A stretch of 64,000 nt of DNA from Phycisphaerales bacterium (GTDB lineage: Bacteria > Planctomycetota > Phycisphaerae > Phycisphaerales > SM1A02). Below the pieces are notes generated by a model. It was not told the DNA's origin and made no database searches. It saw only the letters and a list, made by a program, of their open reading frames with translations. Location: NCBI GenBank assembly GCA_022446885.1, contig JAKVBU010000006.1, positions 62,001 through 126,000 of the forward strand, written 5' to 3'. The first letter of the stretch is position 1. The number at the start of each line of letters is the position of its first letter. The position numbers and the translations under genes are program-made. Shown here in pieces: positions 33,712 through 42,054 of the stretch.

Positions 33712-33720
33712 CTCCCACCT

Positions 33721-34020
33721 ATGGCGCAGCAATTCGTCATTCTGGCCCGTACCGGCAACGGCGACGCCCCGCTTGGCAGCCGCAAGGAGATTGTCTCGCG
33801 ACTGGCCGGCCTCAATACGTGCCCTGAGACCGACGGCGAGGATGTGCTCTGGGGGCCGGGCATCCGCATTGATCTTCCGCCGGATCAGGATCCGGTCAGG
33901 CAGATGCTGCTGGGCATCGTCGAAGAGGAGATCGCCTGGCTCGTCATCATGCGATTGGCCCGTGAGTGCCAGTGGCGAGTCGTCGATATGGAAACGGGCG
34001 ACGAACTGGTGCCAGAGTGA
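33721..34020 (+). CDS. Small protein of unknown function (99 residues)
   Basis: A compact soluble protein, QQFVILARTGNGDAPLG to GDELVPE, with a central acidic stretch (CPETDGEDVLWG) and a helical hydrophobic segment (EEEIAWLVIMRLAREC). No motif is recognised and no signal peptide is present. It overlaps the next gene by GTGA, so the two proteins are likely made together and may interact. Confidence 0.6.
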   Translation: MAQQFVILARTGNGDAPLGSRKEIVSRLAGLNTCPETDGEDVLWGPGIRIDLPPDQDPVRQMLLGIVEEEIAWLVIMRLARECQWRVVDMETGDELVPE

Positions 34021-34400
34021 CCAACCCCACCAAGGGTGATCTCGAAGCGAGCGGGGAACTTGATGAAGGGCAGCAGGGACTGCATCTGACACGCCTTGAC
34101 GGTGAATCTGCATTCGCCGGGGCGATCGCGATGGCGGTGAACTACCGAGGTGACGTCACTATCGAGCAGCAGCAAGGTGAGCGCATCGTGTGCTTCGTGT
34201 TCGATCGTACAGACACCCTGATTCGATACATGACCTCTTCCGGCGTGCGAGCGTCCATCTCGATCGATGAGGTGGAAGGCATCGTTTTCAGCGGCAAGGA
34301 CCCGGCCGTTGGAGTCACCTTTGAGCGGTGGATCGAGCGATACGTCGAGCGCACACTTGCGGGGGAAGAAGCCTCACTGCACGGTGATGAGTCGGCCTGA
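34017..34400 (+). CDS. Protein of unknown function (127 residues), coupled to the preceding gene
   Basis: GTG start inside the previous stop (GTGA). The sequence begins TNPTKGDLEASGELDEGQQG, is acidic, and continues in short beta strands (GDVTIEQQQGERIVCFVFD), ending VERTLAGEEASLHG. I do not recognise the family. The open frame reaches further upstream, but the coupled start is the economical choice. It ends one base before the convergent gene's stop. Confidence 0.6.
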   Translation: MTNPTKGDLEASGELDEGQQGLHLTRLDGESAFAGAIAMAVNYRGDVTIEQQQGERIVCFVFDRTDTLIRYMTSSGVRASISIDEVEGIVFSGKDPAVGVTFERWIERYVERTLAGEEASLHGDESA

Positions 34401-34401
34401 C

Positions 34402-35124
34402 TCAGGCCGCCAATCGGTCTCGTAGCGCAACGTCGATGCCGATCCACTGCCCCCCGCCGGGGCCATCCAGGACGACGGACTCAACGCCCATGCCTCGAAG
34501 CTGAACAAGCATTGAATGCAGTTCCTCCGGGCCTACGCCGACGACGGCTGATCCGGGGTCGGCTACGAGTCGGGGCCCCATGGCAGTGGCCCGAGCCTGA
34601 GCACGGTACATGTCTGTGAACAACCGAAGACTGGGTTGGTCGTTGACAATCTCGATCAGCGGGGTCTCGGGAGAGACTGGATCACGCAGCAGGAAAAGTT
34701 GATCCACCGGTTGCAGCGTGGTGACGTGTGTTGCCATTCGCAACGCACCTGCCATCGCCTCAAGCGGCAGCTTGACGCTGCGGGGACCGTGATTCACTCG
34801 AACCCAATTCAGGCCTCGCTCACCCAGACGTGCCAGCAGCGCGGCCATCGACCGACGTGAGCAACTCGCTGAACGAACGTCCATGTCCAGCGAGGGTTGG
34901 ATCCAACCTTGCAACGCCTGATTTGCCTTGCGTCGTGTGGTGAACAGGAGCAGCACTGGGACATCGTCTTCCAGCACCAGATACGGCATGCAGTCGCCAT
35001 CCAGACCAAGCACCGGCAGATGCCACCTGCTGCGAGCACCGCAGAACTCGACTGCCTCTCGCGGCCCTCGGGCATGGTGGAGGCGATGTCTCATGGTTGA
35101 CCGGTCGCGGCGTTGGGACGGCAT
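34402..35124 (-). CDS. Protein of unknown function (240 residues)
   Basis: No family recognised. Visible traits are a basic N-terminus (MPSQRRDRSTMRHRLHHARG), a beta-strand pair LPVLGLDGDCMPYLVLEDDV, and a C-terminal half that looks like a second alpha/beta unit (AVVGVGPEELHSMLVQLRGMGVESVVLDGP). The ATG has GGAG 8 bases upstream. It is convergent with the 127-residue gene and directed the same way as the peptide ABC genes upstream of it. Confidence 0.5.
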   Translation of the reverse strand: MPSQRRDRSTMRHRLHHARGPREAVEFCGARSRWHLPVLGLDGDCMPYLVLEDDVPVLLLFTTRRKANQALQGWIQPSLDMDVRSASCSRRSMAALLARLGERGLNWVRVNHGPRSVKLPLEAMAGALRMATHVTTLQPVDQLFLLRDPVSPETPLIEIVNDQPSLRLFTDMYRAQARATAMGPRLVADPGSAVVGVGPEELHSMLVQLRGMGVESVVLDGPGGGQWIGIDVALRDRLAA

Positions 35125-35190
35125 CTTTGATTCTCCGATGGATGAGCACCTGCGTCTCCAGTCCGAGAATCCTCAACGCTCGCGGTCCAT

Positions 35191-36108
35191 TCACGGTTCG
35201 ATCGAAACTCCAATTTGCCGCCCACCGCCCAGATCGAGCATCTCGCTGGGGCCAGCATCTCCCAACCAAGGGCGACGACCTTGAACGAGCGGGGCGTCCT
35301 CTTCCATCAGATCCTCCAGTTGCTGTAATGGGCCGCCAGCTGCCAGTGTTGGAGCACACGCAAGTAGGCCTCTTGTATAGGGATGCGCCGGAGTGTCGAG
35401 CACCTCACTTGCCCCTCCACGCTCACAGATGCGCCCATGTCGCATGACGACGATGTCATCCGCCCAGCCCCGCACCGCGGCCAGATCGTGGCTCACAAGC
35501 AGCACGGATGCGCCCGCCGCGGCCTTCTGTGAGAGTTGGTCGAGCACCAACTGGCGGGTCAGTGGATCGAGGGCCGTCGTTGGCTCGTCAGCCAAAATCA
35601 CCTCCGGGTCAGGGGCAAGCGCCATGGCAACCAGCACTCGTTGACGCATGCCGCCACTGAGTTGGTGGGGCCATGATCGCAAGAGTTTTTCAGGCCGAGG
35701 AAGGCCAACTGCCCCCAGCGCCTCCACACACCAACGCCCGGAGGCATCTGCGCCCGGCCGCCGCAGACGCGACTCCTTCAACTGGGCGTCGATCCGCATG
35801 ACCGGATTCAGCGCTGTCATGGGCTCCTGAAACACGACCCCGATTTGACGGCCGCAAACCGCTCGTCGCTCACGCGGTGGGAGTTGCTCAAGCAACCGCT
35901 GGTTCAGACTGATCGACCCTCCGGTCACTCGAACCCCACCGGGCAGCAGACCAGCGATGGCGAGCAGGGTCATCGACTTGCCCGACCCACTCTCACCCAC
36001 CAACGCCACTCGACGAGCGGAAGTCAATTGCAAAGACACATCCTTGATGATGCTCGAGCCAGCACGCGACTCGAGGGTGAGCCCGGTGATCGTCAACTGA
36101 GCGCTCAT
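35191..36108 (-). CDS. Oligopeptide/dipeptide ABC transporter ATP-binding protein (OppD/DppD type)
   Basis: 305 residues: Walker A VGESGSGKSMTLLAIAGLL, Q-loop VFQEPMTALNPVMRI (the peptide-transporter pattern), signature HQLSGGMRQRVLVAMAL, Walker B VILADEPTTALD, switch VSHDL, and a C-terminal HPYTRGLLACAP segment as in oligo_HPY domains. It shares ATGA with the permease gene. The partner ATPase (OppF) and the binding protein are not here. Confidence 0.87.
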   Translation of the reverse strand: MSAQLTITGLTLESRAGSSIIKDVSLQLTSARRVALVGESGSGKSMTLLAIAGLLPGGVRVTGGSISLNQRLLEQLPPRERRAVCGRQIGVVFQEPMTALNPVMRIDAQLKESRLRRPGADASGRWCVEALGAVGLPRPEKLLRSWPHQLSGGMRQRVLVAMALAPDPEVILADEPTTALDPLTRQLVLDQLSQKAAAGASVLLVSHDLAAVRGWADDIVVMRHGRICERGGASEVLDTPAHPYTRGLLACAPTLAAGGPLQQLEDLMEEDAPLVQGRRPWLGDAGPSEMLDLGGGRQIGVSIEP

Positions 36109-37016
36109 GCGTTGGCATCCGCGTATCGAGGGTCTACTCGAGCTCGGAGTGACTCGCCCATGATGGTCAGCGCCACAAGCGTCCCTGCAATGAGCAGGCA
36201 CGGTGGAATCAGCAACCACCAACGAAAACGAACCGGATTGAGTTCTGACAGCCCAGAAGCCGCCAACGCGCCCCAACTTGGAAGCGGCTCCCGAATGCCG
36301 ATTCCCAGAAAGGACAAGAATGCTTCAGCCAGCATCGCCGTGGGCACGATGAGTGCTGACCATGCCAGCACCGGCGGCGCCAGCCAGGGCAGGTAGTAGC
36401 GTCGCACCAGCCGCCACTTTGAGACACCAACGATCCGAGCGGAGTCCATGAATGGCCGCACCTTCAAACTGAGCACTTGACCTCGAACCACCCGGGCCAG
36501 CGTCAACCAGCCCACTGCCCCGATGGCGAGAAAGAGCGCCGCCAGATCAAGAAACAGACGGGCAGAGGGTGAGTCGATACCAAGTCGATCCCGCAGACCA
36601 TCAAAGGCAACTGCCAACACCACCACCAACAACACCGAGGGCAGCCCGTAGAGCACGTCCACGATCCGCATGAGCAGTGCATCTACCCGAGGCCGAGCCA
36701 AGCCGGCGGCAAGGCCCCATGCCGTGCCCAAAATGAGGGCAGTTCCGGCAGCGCACACGCCCACAAGCAGCGAGATTCCGCCACCCAACAGCAGGCGAGC
36801 GCCAAGATCACGACCGAGCCGGTCGGTTCCGGCGAACCCGTGCGATCCGGGTGCCTGGAGCGCCAACTTGGGATTTGTGGCTTCGAAACGGCGCGGGGCG
36901 GCGGCATCGTCGCCCATCCGCTCAAGTGTCCAAGGCAGTGACAGAATGGTGGCCGCGACGACAAGGGTCAGGAACCCGCCAGCCAGCCAGACGCCCAATT
37001 GTCCTGTGCCCTTCAT
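36105..37016 (-). CDS. Peptide ABC transporter permease (OppC/DppC type)
   Basis: 303-residue inner-membrane permease with about six helices. HGFAGTDRLGRDLGARLLLG is the OppC N-terminal signature, and the EAA loop is FMDSARIVGVSKWRLVRRYYLP followed by LSFLGIGIREPLPSWG. The second permease OppB, normally immediately upstream, is missing, so the system is incomplete locally. The start has TAGCCT 9 bases upstream and also a weak GGAA. Confidence 0.87.
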   Translation of the reverse strand: MKGTGQLGVWLAGGFLTLVVAATILSLPWTLERMGDDAAAPRRFEATNPKLALQAPGSHGFAGTDRLGRDLGARLLLGGGISLLVGVCAAGTALILGTAWGLAAGLARPRVDALLMRIVDVLYGLPSVLLVVVLAVAFDGLRDRLGIDSPSARLFLDLAALFLAIGAVGWLTLARVVRGQVLSLKVRPFMDSARIVGVSKWRLVRRYYLPWLAPPVLAWSALIVPTAMLAEAFLSFLGIGIREPLPSWGALAASGLSELNPVRFRWWLLIPPCLLIAGTLVALTIMGESLRARVDPRYADANA

Positions 37017-37025
37017 TTCCGCCGC

Positions 37026-37031
37026 AGGCTA
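37026..37031 (-). promoter_or_regulatory. -10-like box before the OppC-type gene
   Basis: TAGCCT on the minus strand, 9 bases before the ATG. It suggests that this gene heads its own transcript and did not lose an upstream oppB by operon truncation. Confidence 0.3.
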
Positions 37032-37045
37032 CCTGCGCGACGATG

Positions 37046-37621
37046 TCAGGGTGAGGCGAGCGACTCCATCCGACTCTGCACCAACTCGTCGATGCGGCCG
37101 CGATCGACTTCAAGTTCCGACTCAAGCCCTTCCAAGTGGGCTCGAAGTCGCTGTGCGAACAGGGCTCGATTCTCAAGGCTGGTCACCACCTGAGCTCGAA
37201 CCATGGCCTCAAGTTGCCCCTGCAGTGATGCTTCGATCGCTGCGTTTGCCGGATCGTCAGACATGGAAGCTCGCCTTGCATCGACTGCGAGGGAAGCGAC
37301 TGTCGCCTCCAGATGAAGTTCGCGGATCTTGCGTTGATAGAGCTCTGGGTCATCCATGCGCAGATCCGCAAGGCCCGAGAGCATCGGGCCCAACCGCCTG
37401 AGGACGATCTCGAATGCCTCGGGGTCGATCTGGCACATGGAACGCAATTGCTCAGCGAGGGCCGGGTCGATCTGGTCTGCCACGTCGAGATAGCGGTCGA
37501 TGAACTCAGGCGCAGTAACTTCATTCGATGCGCTCAAGTGCATGGTGCTGCGAACACCCACAAGCCCTGACACGACAACGGCAATGAGTATCCACAAGCG
37601 ATGACTTCGTTGAATTCGCAT
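37046..37621 (-). CDS. Membrane-anchored helical protein in the ECF sigma operon
   Basis: 191 residues: one N-terminal helix (LWILIAVVVSGLVGV), then an all-helical exported domain rich in Arg/Glu (DRYLDVADQIDPALAEQL, LRMDDPELYQRKIRELHLEA). The pattern resembles periplasmic stress sensors such as CpxP or heavy-metal resistance proteins, but no diagnostic motif is seen. The start ATG overlaps the anti-sigma stop as TGATG, with GGAGG upstream. It is the third gene of the sigma module, so a sensing role is a reasonable guess. Confidence 0.55.
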   Translation of the reverse strand: MRIQRSHRLWILIAVVVSGLVGVRSTMHLSASNEVTAPEFIDRYLDVADQIDPALAEQLRSMCQIDPEAFEIVLRRLGPMLSGLADLRMDDPELYQRKIRELHLEATVASLAVDARRASMSDDPANAAIEASLQGQLEAMVRAQVVTSLENRALFAQRLRAHLEGLESELEVDRGRIDELVQSRMESLASP

Positions 37622-38178
37622 CACGAGGCGCCTCCTGTGATATTGGCCACTGTGAGCAATTCAGACTCGACGCGTTCCAGTGGTGTGTCGTCGGCGATGA
37701 TGCCCAATTGCGTGCTCTGACCTGATCGAACCGTATTCACGACCGTCTCCAGATCACCCAAGGCATCTTGCCAATCCATGTCCTGCACCTGCATCAAGGT
37801 CAGCATGGCGCCGTCGCGCCACTGGAATGGACCCGCTGCGACAAGCGCACCAGTGGGGCGATCCCCCGGCGCAAGTGCGATGGGCATGGCCGTTGTCTCA
37901 AACTGGCGTGCCGCTGGCTGGGCCCAAAATCCCAGCACGATGGCCAACGCAAGGCCGGCGGCCACGGCAAGGCGAGCGGCCACCGTGGTCAGCCGCAGCC
38001 GGCGAGGCCCTCGAGAACGGCCTTCTGCCAGCAGCGGCAGTGAAGCCTCCAGCACACGCCCCACCAGGCCCTCAGCCGCAGACCTGGACGAAGAGACGCC
38101 CGGCGCCGTCTCGTCAAGCTCGGTCATGAGCCGGCGGTCGGTGTCGTTCATCCGGGGGTCGAGTCGGTCTTCAGCCAT
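37621..38178 (-). CDS. Putative transmembrane anti-sigma factor
   Basis: 185 residues: an acidic cytoplasmic N-terminus with DRRLMTELDET and helices (SAAEGLVGRVLEASLPLL), a basic stop (RSRGPRRLR), one membrane helix (ARLAVAAGLALAIVLGF) and a periplasmic part. Size, topology and its place 33 bases after an ECF sigma gene suggest an anti-sigma factor. The HxxxCxxC zinc motif of the ZAS family is absent, so this rests on context. Confidence 0.55.
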   Translation of the reverse strand: MAEDRLDPRMNDTDRRLMTELDETAPGVSSSRSAAEGLVGRVLEASLPLLAEGRSRGPRRLRLTTVAARLAVAAGLALAIVLGFWAQPAARQFETTAMPIALAPGDRPTGALVAAGPFQWRDGAMLTLMQVQDMDWQDALGDLETVVNTVRSGQSTQLGIIADDTPLERVESELLTVANITGGAS

Positions 38179-38211
38179 GGGGGTACTGCTCCAACGCCCA
38201 TGCAGGGGCCT

Positions 38212-38868
38212 CTATTGCTCATCGGCTTCAGACTCGAAGCCGTACTCGGGAAAAACGTCGCCGAGCTGGTCCCGCAGCCGCCTCACAGCCCGGAAATGGC
38301 GTGCCAGCAGCGTGCCGACTGGTGTTTCGAGCACCTCGGCGATCTCCTTGAATCCCAGCCCCGAGACGTGCCGCAGGTGGAGAATCTCCTGATCCTGATC
38401 CGAGAGCCCCCGGACAGCCTCCCAGAGCACGCCGGCTCGATCAGCCTCAATGGGTGCATGAGATGGCCGATCTGCTCGGCCCGTGTCCTCGGTATCGGGG
38501 AAGCCCGTCTCGCCGACAGGTCGAGCCTGCCGGCCTCTGCGACGCATCTCGTCGCGAAGCTTGTTCATGGCGATTCGAAACACCCACGCTTCGAATCTCC
38601 CCTGCTCCACATAGTCGTTGATCCGCTGAGCGATCGTGCAGAAGACGACCTGCGTGAGTTCTTCAGCCAGTTCATGGTCTCTGGCATTTGCCACAATCAG
38701 GGCGTGCACTCTGGGCGCAAGTTCGGAGACGAGTTGAGACCAGGCCTGGTCATCACCCTCGGCGGCACGTTCGAGCAGATTGGCGTAGTCGATAGCCAGG
38801 ACCGTATCCCGATGTCTGAAGCGCAGCGGCCCTGATGCAGTCCCGGTGGACCACTTAGACTGCCGCAT
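38212..38868 (-). CDS. ECF RNA polymerase sigma factor
   Basis: 218 residues. Region 2 is DYANLLERAAEGDDQAWSQL to ELAEELTQVVFCTIAQRI with the -10 helix FEAWVFRIAMNKLRDEMRR. Region 4 is LSDQDQEILHLRHVSGLGFKEIAEVLETPVGTLLARHFRAVRRL, a clear helix-turn-helix. It probably directs transcription of its own operon with the putative anti-sigma gene. No strong ribosome site precedes ATG 38868 and the first 22 residues look non-conserved, so a CTG nearer position 38799 is possible. Its start lies only two bases from the divergent antiporter gene. Confidence 0.88.
   Translation of the reverse strand: MRQSKWSTGTASGPLRFRHRDTVLAIDYANLLERAAEGDDQAWSQLVSELAPRVHALIVANARDHELAEELTQVVFCTIAQRINDYVEQGRFEAWVFRIAMNKLRDEMRRRGRQARPVGETGFPDTEDTGRADRPSHAPIEADRAGVLWEAVRGLSDQDQEILHLRHVSGLGFKEIAEVLETPVGTLLARHFRAVRRLRDQLGDVFPEYGFESEADEQ
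38856..38861 (+). promoter_or_regulatory. -10-like box before the antiporter gene
   Basis: TAGACT, 9 bases before ATG 38871. It lies inside the 5' end of the divergent sigma gene. Confidence 0.35.
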
Positions 38869-38870
38869 CC

Positions 38871-39890
38871 ATGCTCAGTCTGCTGCAGGATACGCTTGCG
38901 ACCACTGATCCCGTCGGGCTACCGCTGGCCAGTGCCCTGTTGGTGGGCGGGCTGGTGGGTTTGCTGGCCGGCGGACACCTGTTGGTTGAAGGAGCGGGAT
39001 CACTCGCTCGGCGGCTGGGCGTGACGCCCCTGATGGTGGGGCTGACAATCGTGGCCTTTGGAACCAGCGCCCCGGAATTGGCTCTGAATGTCGTTGCCGT
39101 CTCGGCGTCTGAAGCTGGGGCGATGCTGGCCTGGGGCAACATCATCGGATCGAACATGGCCAACGTAGGGTTGGTGCTGGGGATGGCCTGCCTGATCGCC
39201 CCACTGTCGATCAAAGGGCAGGCGCTCAAACGAGATCTACCGCTGCTGATGATCACTACCGCGGGGTTCATCGCGCTCTTGCTGCTGACGCCTCATCATG
39301 ACGGAGGGGCGGGGCTCTCACGTATCGACGGGGGCATCCTGCTGGGCGGATTCATAGCCATAACGGCTGCCTGGTTCATCTCCGGAAGGCGGCATCAAGA
39401 CGAGTCAATGGAAGTCGCCGGTGGGGCGTCGCTCGAAGGCGTGCGTCGTCTGGGGCCAAGTCTGGGCATGGTGCTCATCGGGCTGGCGCTATTGCTGTCA
39501 GGCGCATGGGCAGCTGAATCCGGGGCTGTTGACATTGCCCGCCATCTGGGCGTGCCCGAGGTCATCATCGGCCTGACCATCGTGGCTGTGGGTACAAGCC
39601 TGCCCGAGGTTGCCATGGCTTTGATCGGCACGCGACGGGGGGAGACCGATCTGGTGATCGGAGCGGTCATCGGATCCAACCTCTTCAACCTCGTGTTGGT
39701 CATGGGTGTGACAGCCTTGATTCGGCCGATCCCCATGCCCGCTGATGGAGGCATCTCGCTGGCCGCCATGGGGCTGCTCACGGTGATGGTTCTCTTTGTG
39801 CTGACGCCCCCTGGCAGACTTGGAAAAGTCTGGGGCATGACCGCCCTGCTGCTTTGGGCAGGCGCAATCACCTGGTCCGCCCTCGCCTGA
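38871..39890 (+). CDS. Calcium/sodium antiporter of the CaCA family (YrbG-like)
   Basis: 339 residues with about ten membrane helices in two inverted halves. The two alpha repeats are GLTIVAFGTSAPELALN with GNIIGSNMANVGLVLG, and GLTIVAVGTSLPEVAMA with GAVIGSNLFNLVLVMG. The acidic residues in TSAPEL and TSLPEV are the cation ligands. By family it exchanges Ca2+ for Na+ or H+ across the inner membrane. No Shine-Dalgarno is visible. Confidence 0.9.
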   Translation: MLSLLQDTLATTDPVGLPLASALLVGGLVGLLAGGHLLVEGAGSLARRLGVTPLMVGLTIVAFGTSAPELALNVVAVSASEAGAMLAWGNIIGSNMANVGLVLGMACLIAPLSIKGQALKRDLPLLMITTAGFIALLLLTPHHDGGAGLSRIDGGILLGGFIAITAAWFISGRRHQDESMEVAGGASLEGVRRLGPSLGMVLIGLALLLSGAWAAESGAVDIARHLGVPEVIIGLTIVAVGTSLPEVAMALIGTRRGETDLVIGAVIGSNLFNLVLVMGVTALIRPIPMPADGGISLAAMGLLTVMVLFVLTPPGRLGKVWGMTALLLWAGAITWSALA

Positions 39891-39896
39891 GGGCGG
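39877..39896. terminator. Stem-loop over the antiporter stop codon
   Basis: CCGCCCTC-GCCT-GAGGGCGG: a perfect 8-bp stem with 4-base loop that contains the TGA. No T-run follows, so it would be a weak or factor-assisted terminator. Confidence 0.4.
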
Positions 39897-39976
39897 CCCG
39901 CCTTGATGTGATGATTGCCCGGCAGAGGCCAGTTCCACCTTGCGCAGAGGGGAACGTGAGCGACTGAACCCCTCCC

Positions 39977-41494
39977 TCACGTGGGCAGATCGTCCCAGTC
40001 TTGATGCCCTCCGCCAGCTGGAGGTGGCCCAGGATCGACATAGGCCGGCCCCGCATCGCCCCAGGCGGTGTTGCCTGCGCCCGGCGGCGGTGTTCGATCG
40101 ATGTAGTCTCGGAATCGAGTGCTGGACGACTCCCACGTCAATCGCACTCGCCCGGTCGGGCCGTTCCTCTGTTTGCCGATGATCACCTCAGCGACATTCA
40201 GTAGATCTGGGTGCTCTTCCTTCCACTCCTCGTCGGTGTGGTAGTAGGCCTCGCGGTGCAGCAGCAGGACGACATCGGCGTCTTGTTCAATAGCGCCAGA
40301 TTCTCGCAGATCGCTCAATCGTGGTTCATGGTCTTCACGCTGGGTGGCTGCTCGATTGAGCTGACTCAGGCAAACCACCGGCACGTGCAACTCACGAGCC
40401 AGCGCCTTGATGCCGCGGCTGATCTCGCTGACCTCCTGCTGCCGAGACTCCACCCGACCGCCGGTGGACATGAGCTGCAGGTAGTCGATCACGATGGCTT
40501 TGATGCCGTGCTGCTGGTGCATGCGTCGAGCCTTGGCCCGCAGTTGCAGGAGCGTCAAGCCCGGCGAGTCGTCGATGTACAGCGGCGCGTTCTCCAGTTC
40601 CCCACAGGCTGAGAACAGTGCCCGGAACTCATCCTGACGCAGCGACCGCGACCGCATGCGATCACCACTGATACCCGCTCGTGAACACAGCAGTCGCTGC
40701 ACGAGTTGCTGGGCCCCCATCTCCAGTGAGAACACCCCCACGGCCTGTCCGGTGGTCGCCATGTTCTCTGCGATGTTCAGGGCGAGGGCCGTCTTGCCCA
40801 TGGACGGGCGTGCAGCCAGAACCAACATCTCACCAGGCTGCATGCCTCCGAGCATGTCGTCCAGCCGCGAGTACCCCGTGGCCACGCCGGTGAGCGTCTG
40901 TCCGTCTGATTGCTCGATTCGCTCGACGGTTTCGCGAATGAGCCGTGCCAGATCTGCGGTACGGCGAGTCTGTGCCTGTTGGGCGATTTCGAAGATTCGA
41001 CGTTCAGCTTCATCGAGCAGATGCGGCGCCTCATCGGGGCGTTCATGGGCATCGCGAAGAATGTCGTGCGCCGCCGCGATGAGCTGACGGAGCATCGACT
41101 TGTCACGAACAATTCTGGCGTAGTGCGTGGCATGCGCCGCTGTGGGCGTGCCCTCGGCAAGCGTCATCAGGTACTCGGTACCTCCGATCGCCTCGAGCGT
41201 GCCTCGGTCGGTGAGCACCTGCTGCAACTGCACGAGGTCTACGGCCTGACGCTCGTCGTAGAGAGAGATCATCGTCTCGTACAGTTCGCCATGCCCCGGA
41301 CGGGAGAAGTCGGCACGCCCACTGAGCATCTGCACAACTTCACCGCAGGCGTGGGGCTCCAGCAGGATGGCCCCGAGCACGCTCATTTCAGCCTCGATGG
41401 ATACCGGCGGCGACATCTCCGAGAGCATGCCGATCGCTGCTCGGGTGCCACTGCGGTGATCCGAGGGGACGCCCTGCCCTTGTGTCGCCGTCAT
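39977..41494 (-). CDS. dnaB: Replicative DNA helicase DnaB
   Basis: Hexameric helicase that unwinds DNA ahead of the replisome. 505 residues. The N-terminal primase-binding domain is SIEAEMSVLGAILLEPHA to GTEYLMTLAEGTPTAAHATHYA. The RecA-type core has Walker A ARPSMGKTALALNIAENMA, SLEMGAQQLVQRLLC, Walker B VIDYLQLMSTGG, LSQLNRA and DADVVLLLHRE. A Pro/Gly-rich tail (TPPPGAGNTAWGDAGP) follows. GGAAGAGA supports ATG 41494; the longer frame overlaps the HU gene's terminus. No intein is seen. Confidence 0.95.
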   Translation of the reverse strand: MTATQGQGVPSDHRSGTRAAIGMLSEMSPPVSIEAEMSVLGAILLEPHACGEVVQMLSGRADFSRPGHGELYETMISLYDERQAVDLVQLQQVLTDRGTLEAIGGTEYLMTLAEGTPTAAHATHYARIVRDKSMLRQLIAAAHDILRDAHERPDEAPHLLDEAERRIFEIAQQAQTRRTADLARLIRETVERIEQSDGQTLTGVATGYSRLDDMLGGMQPGEMLVLAARPSMGKTALALNIAENMATTGQAVGVFSLEMGAQQLVQRLLCSRAGISGDRMRSRSLRQDEFRALFSACGELENAPLYIDDSPGLTLLQLRAKARRMHQQHGIKAIVIDYLQLMSTGGRVESRQQEVSEISRGIKALARELHVPVVCLSQLNRAATQREDHEPRLSDLRESGAIEQDADVVLLLHREAYYHTDEEWKEEHPDLLNVAEVIIGKQRNGPTGRVRLTWESSSTRFRDYIDRTPPPGAGNTAWGDAGPAYVDPGPPPAGGGHQDWDDLPT

Positions 41495-41537
41495 CGTCTC
41501 TTCCAACGCCACGTGGTGGCGGGCACGGGGGGTGTGG

Positions 41538-41870
41538 TCAGTCGACGGATGTTTCGACCGACTCGATCCCGGTGAACTCGATCTCATCAGTATCGACGGC
41601 CTGCCGCATCAGCCGCCCGACCTTGAACTTCACTGTCTTGCGAGCGGGCACTGGCACGCGCTCGAGCGTTCTGGGGTTCTGCGCCATCCGAGCCGCTCTC
41701 TCGCGAATCTCGAACACGCCAAAGTCTCGGAACTCGAGACGATTCCCATCACCCAACTCATTGATCACGTTGTCCAGGAATGCCTGAATGACGTCTCGTA
41801 CTTCAGCCCGCTTGAGGTCGGTCTGATGTGCAATGCGATCAACGAGATCCTTCTTTGTAACGGTCCCCAT
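41538..41870 (-). CDS. HU/IHF-family DNA-binding protein
   Basis: 110 residues of a histone-like DNA-bending protein: TKKDLVDRIAHQTDLKRAEV, the signature GNRLEFRDFGVFEIRERAAR, the beta-arm segment QNPRTLERVPVPARKTVKFK and GRLMRQAV. An acidic 17-residue tail (DTDEIEFTGIESVETSVD) is longer than in E. coli HU or IHF. The beta arm lacks a plain RNPxTG Gly and reads NPRTLE. GGAG precedes the ATG. Two inverted repeats lie just upstream and could be autoregulatory. Confidence 0.9.
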   Translation of the reverse strand: MGTVTKKDLVDRIAHQTDLKRAEVRDVIQAFLDNVINELGDGNRLEFRDFGVFEIRERAARMAQNPRTLERVPVPARKTVKFKVGRLMRQAVDTDEIEFTGIESVETSVD

Positions 41871-41871
41871 C

Positions 41872-41931
41872 GGTGCTCCAACTCCCGCGTTCAGACGTTT
41901 CTCTGGAGCACCACATCGACCAAAGTCGATG
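41872..41931. promoter_or_regulatory. Nested inverted repeats in the leader of the HU/IHF gene
   Basis: GGTGCTCC (41872-41879) pairs with GGAGCACC (41905-41912), and immediately beside it CATCGAC-CAAA-GTCGATG (41914-41931) is a perfect hairpin. In the minus-strand mRNA the first stem would sequester the GGAG ribosome site of the HU gene, so a translational switch is conceivable. Confidence 0.45.
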
Positions 41932-42048
41932 CGTCTCCTTTACTCCCAAGGCCAGTATGTCCCCTCACATGCCCCTCCGTCAAGGATCGACGGGCGGTTT
42001 CCGGCCCCTCGAGGGCTGTTCAGGCACGAAAGTCTGCGCCACGAGCAG

Positions 42049-42054
42049 TAGACT
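42049..42054 (+). promoter_or_regulatory. Candidate -10 box for trkA-trkH
   Basis: TAGACT, about 50 bases before the trkA ATG. Confidence 0.25.

Noticed and set aside
38212-38870. Divergent sigma/antiporter starts two bases apart as evidence of an assembly error
   Set aside because: Both proteins are complete and in frame; overlapping divergent promoters with a leaderless antiporter start explain the spacing.
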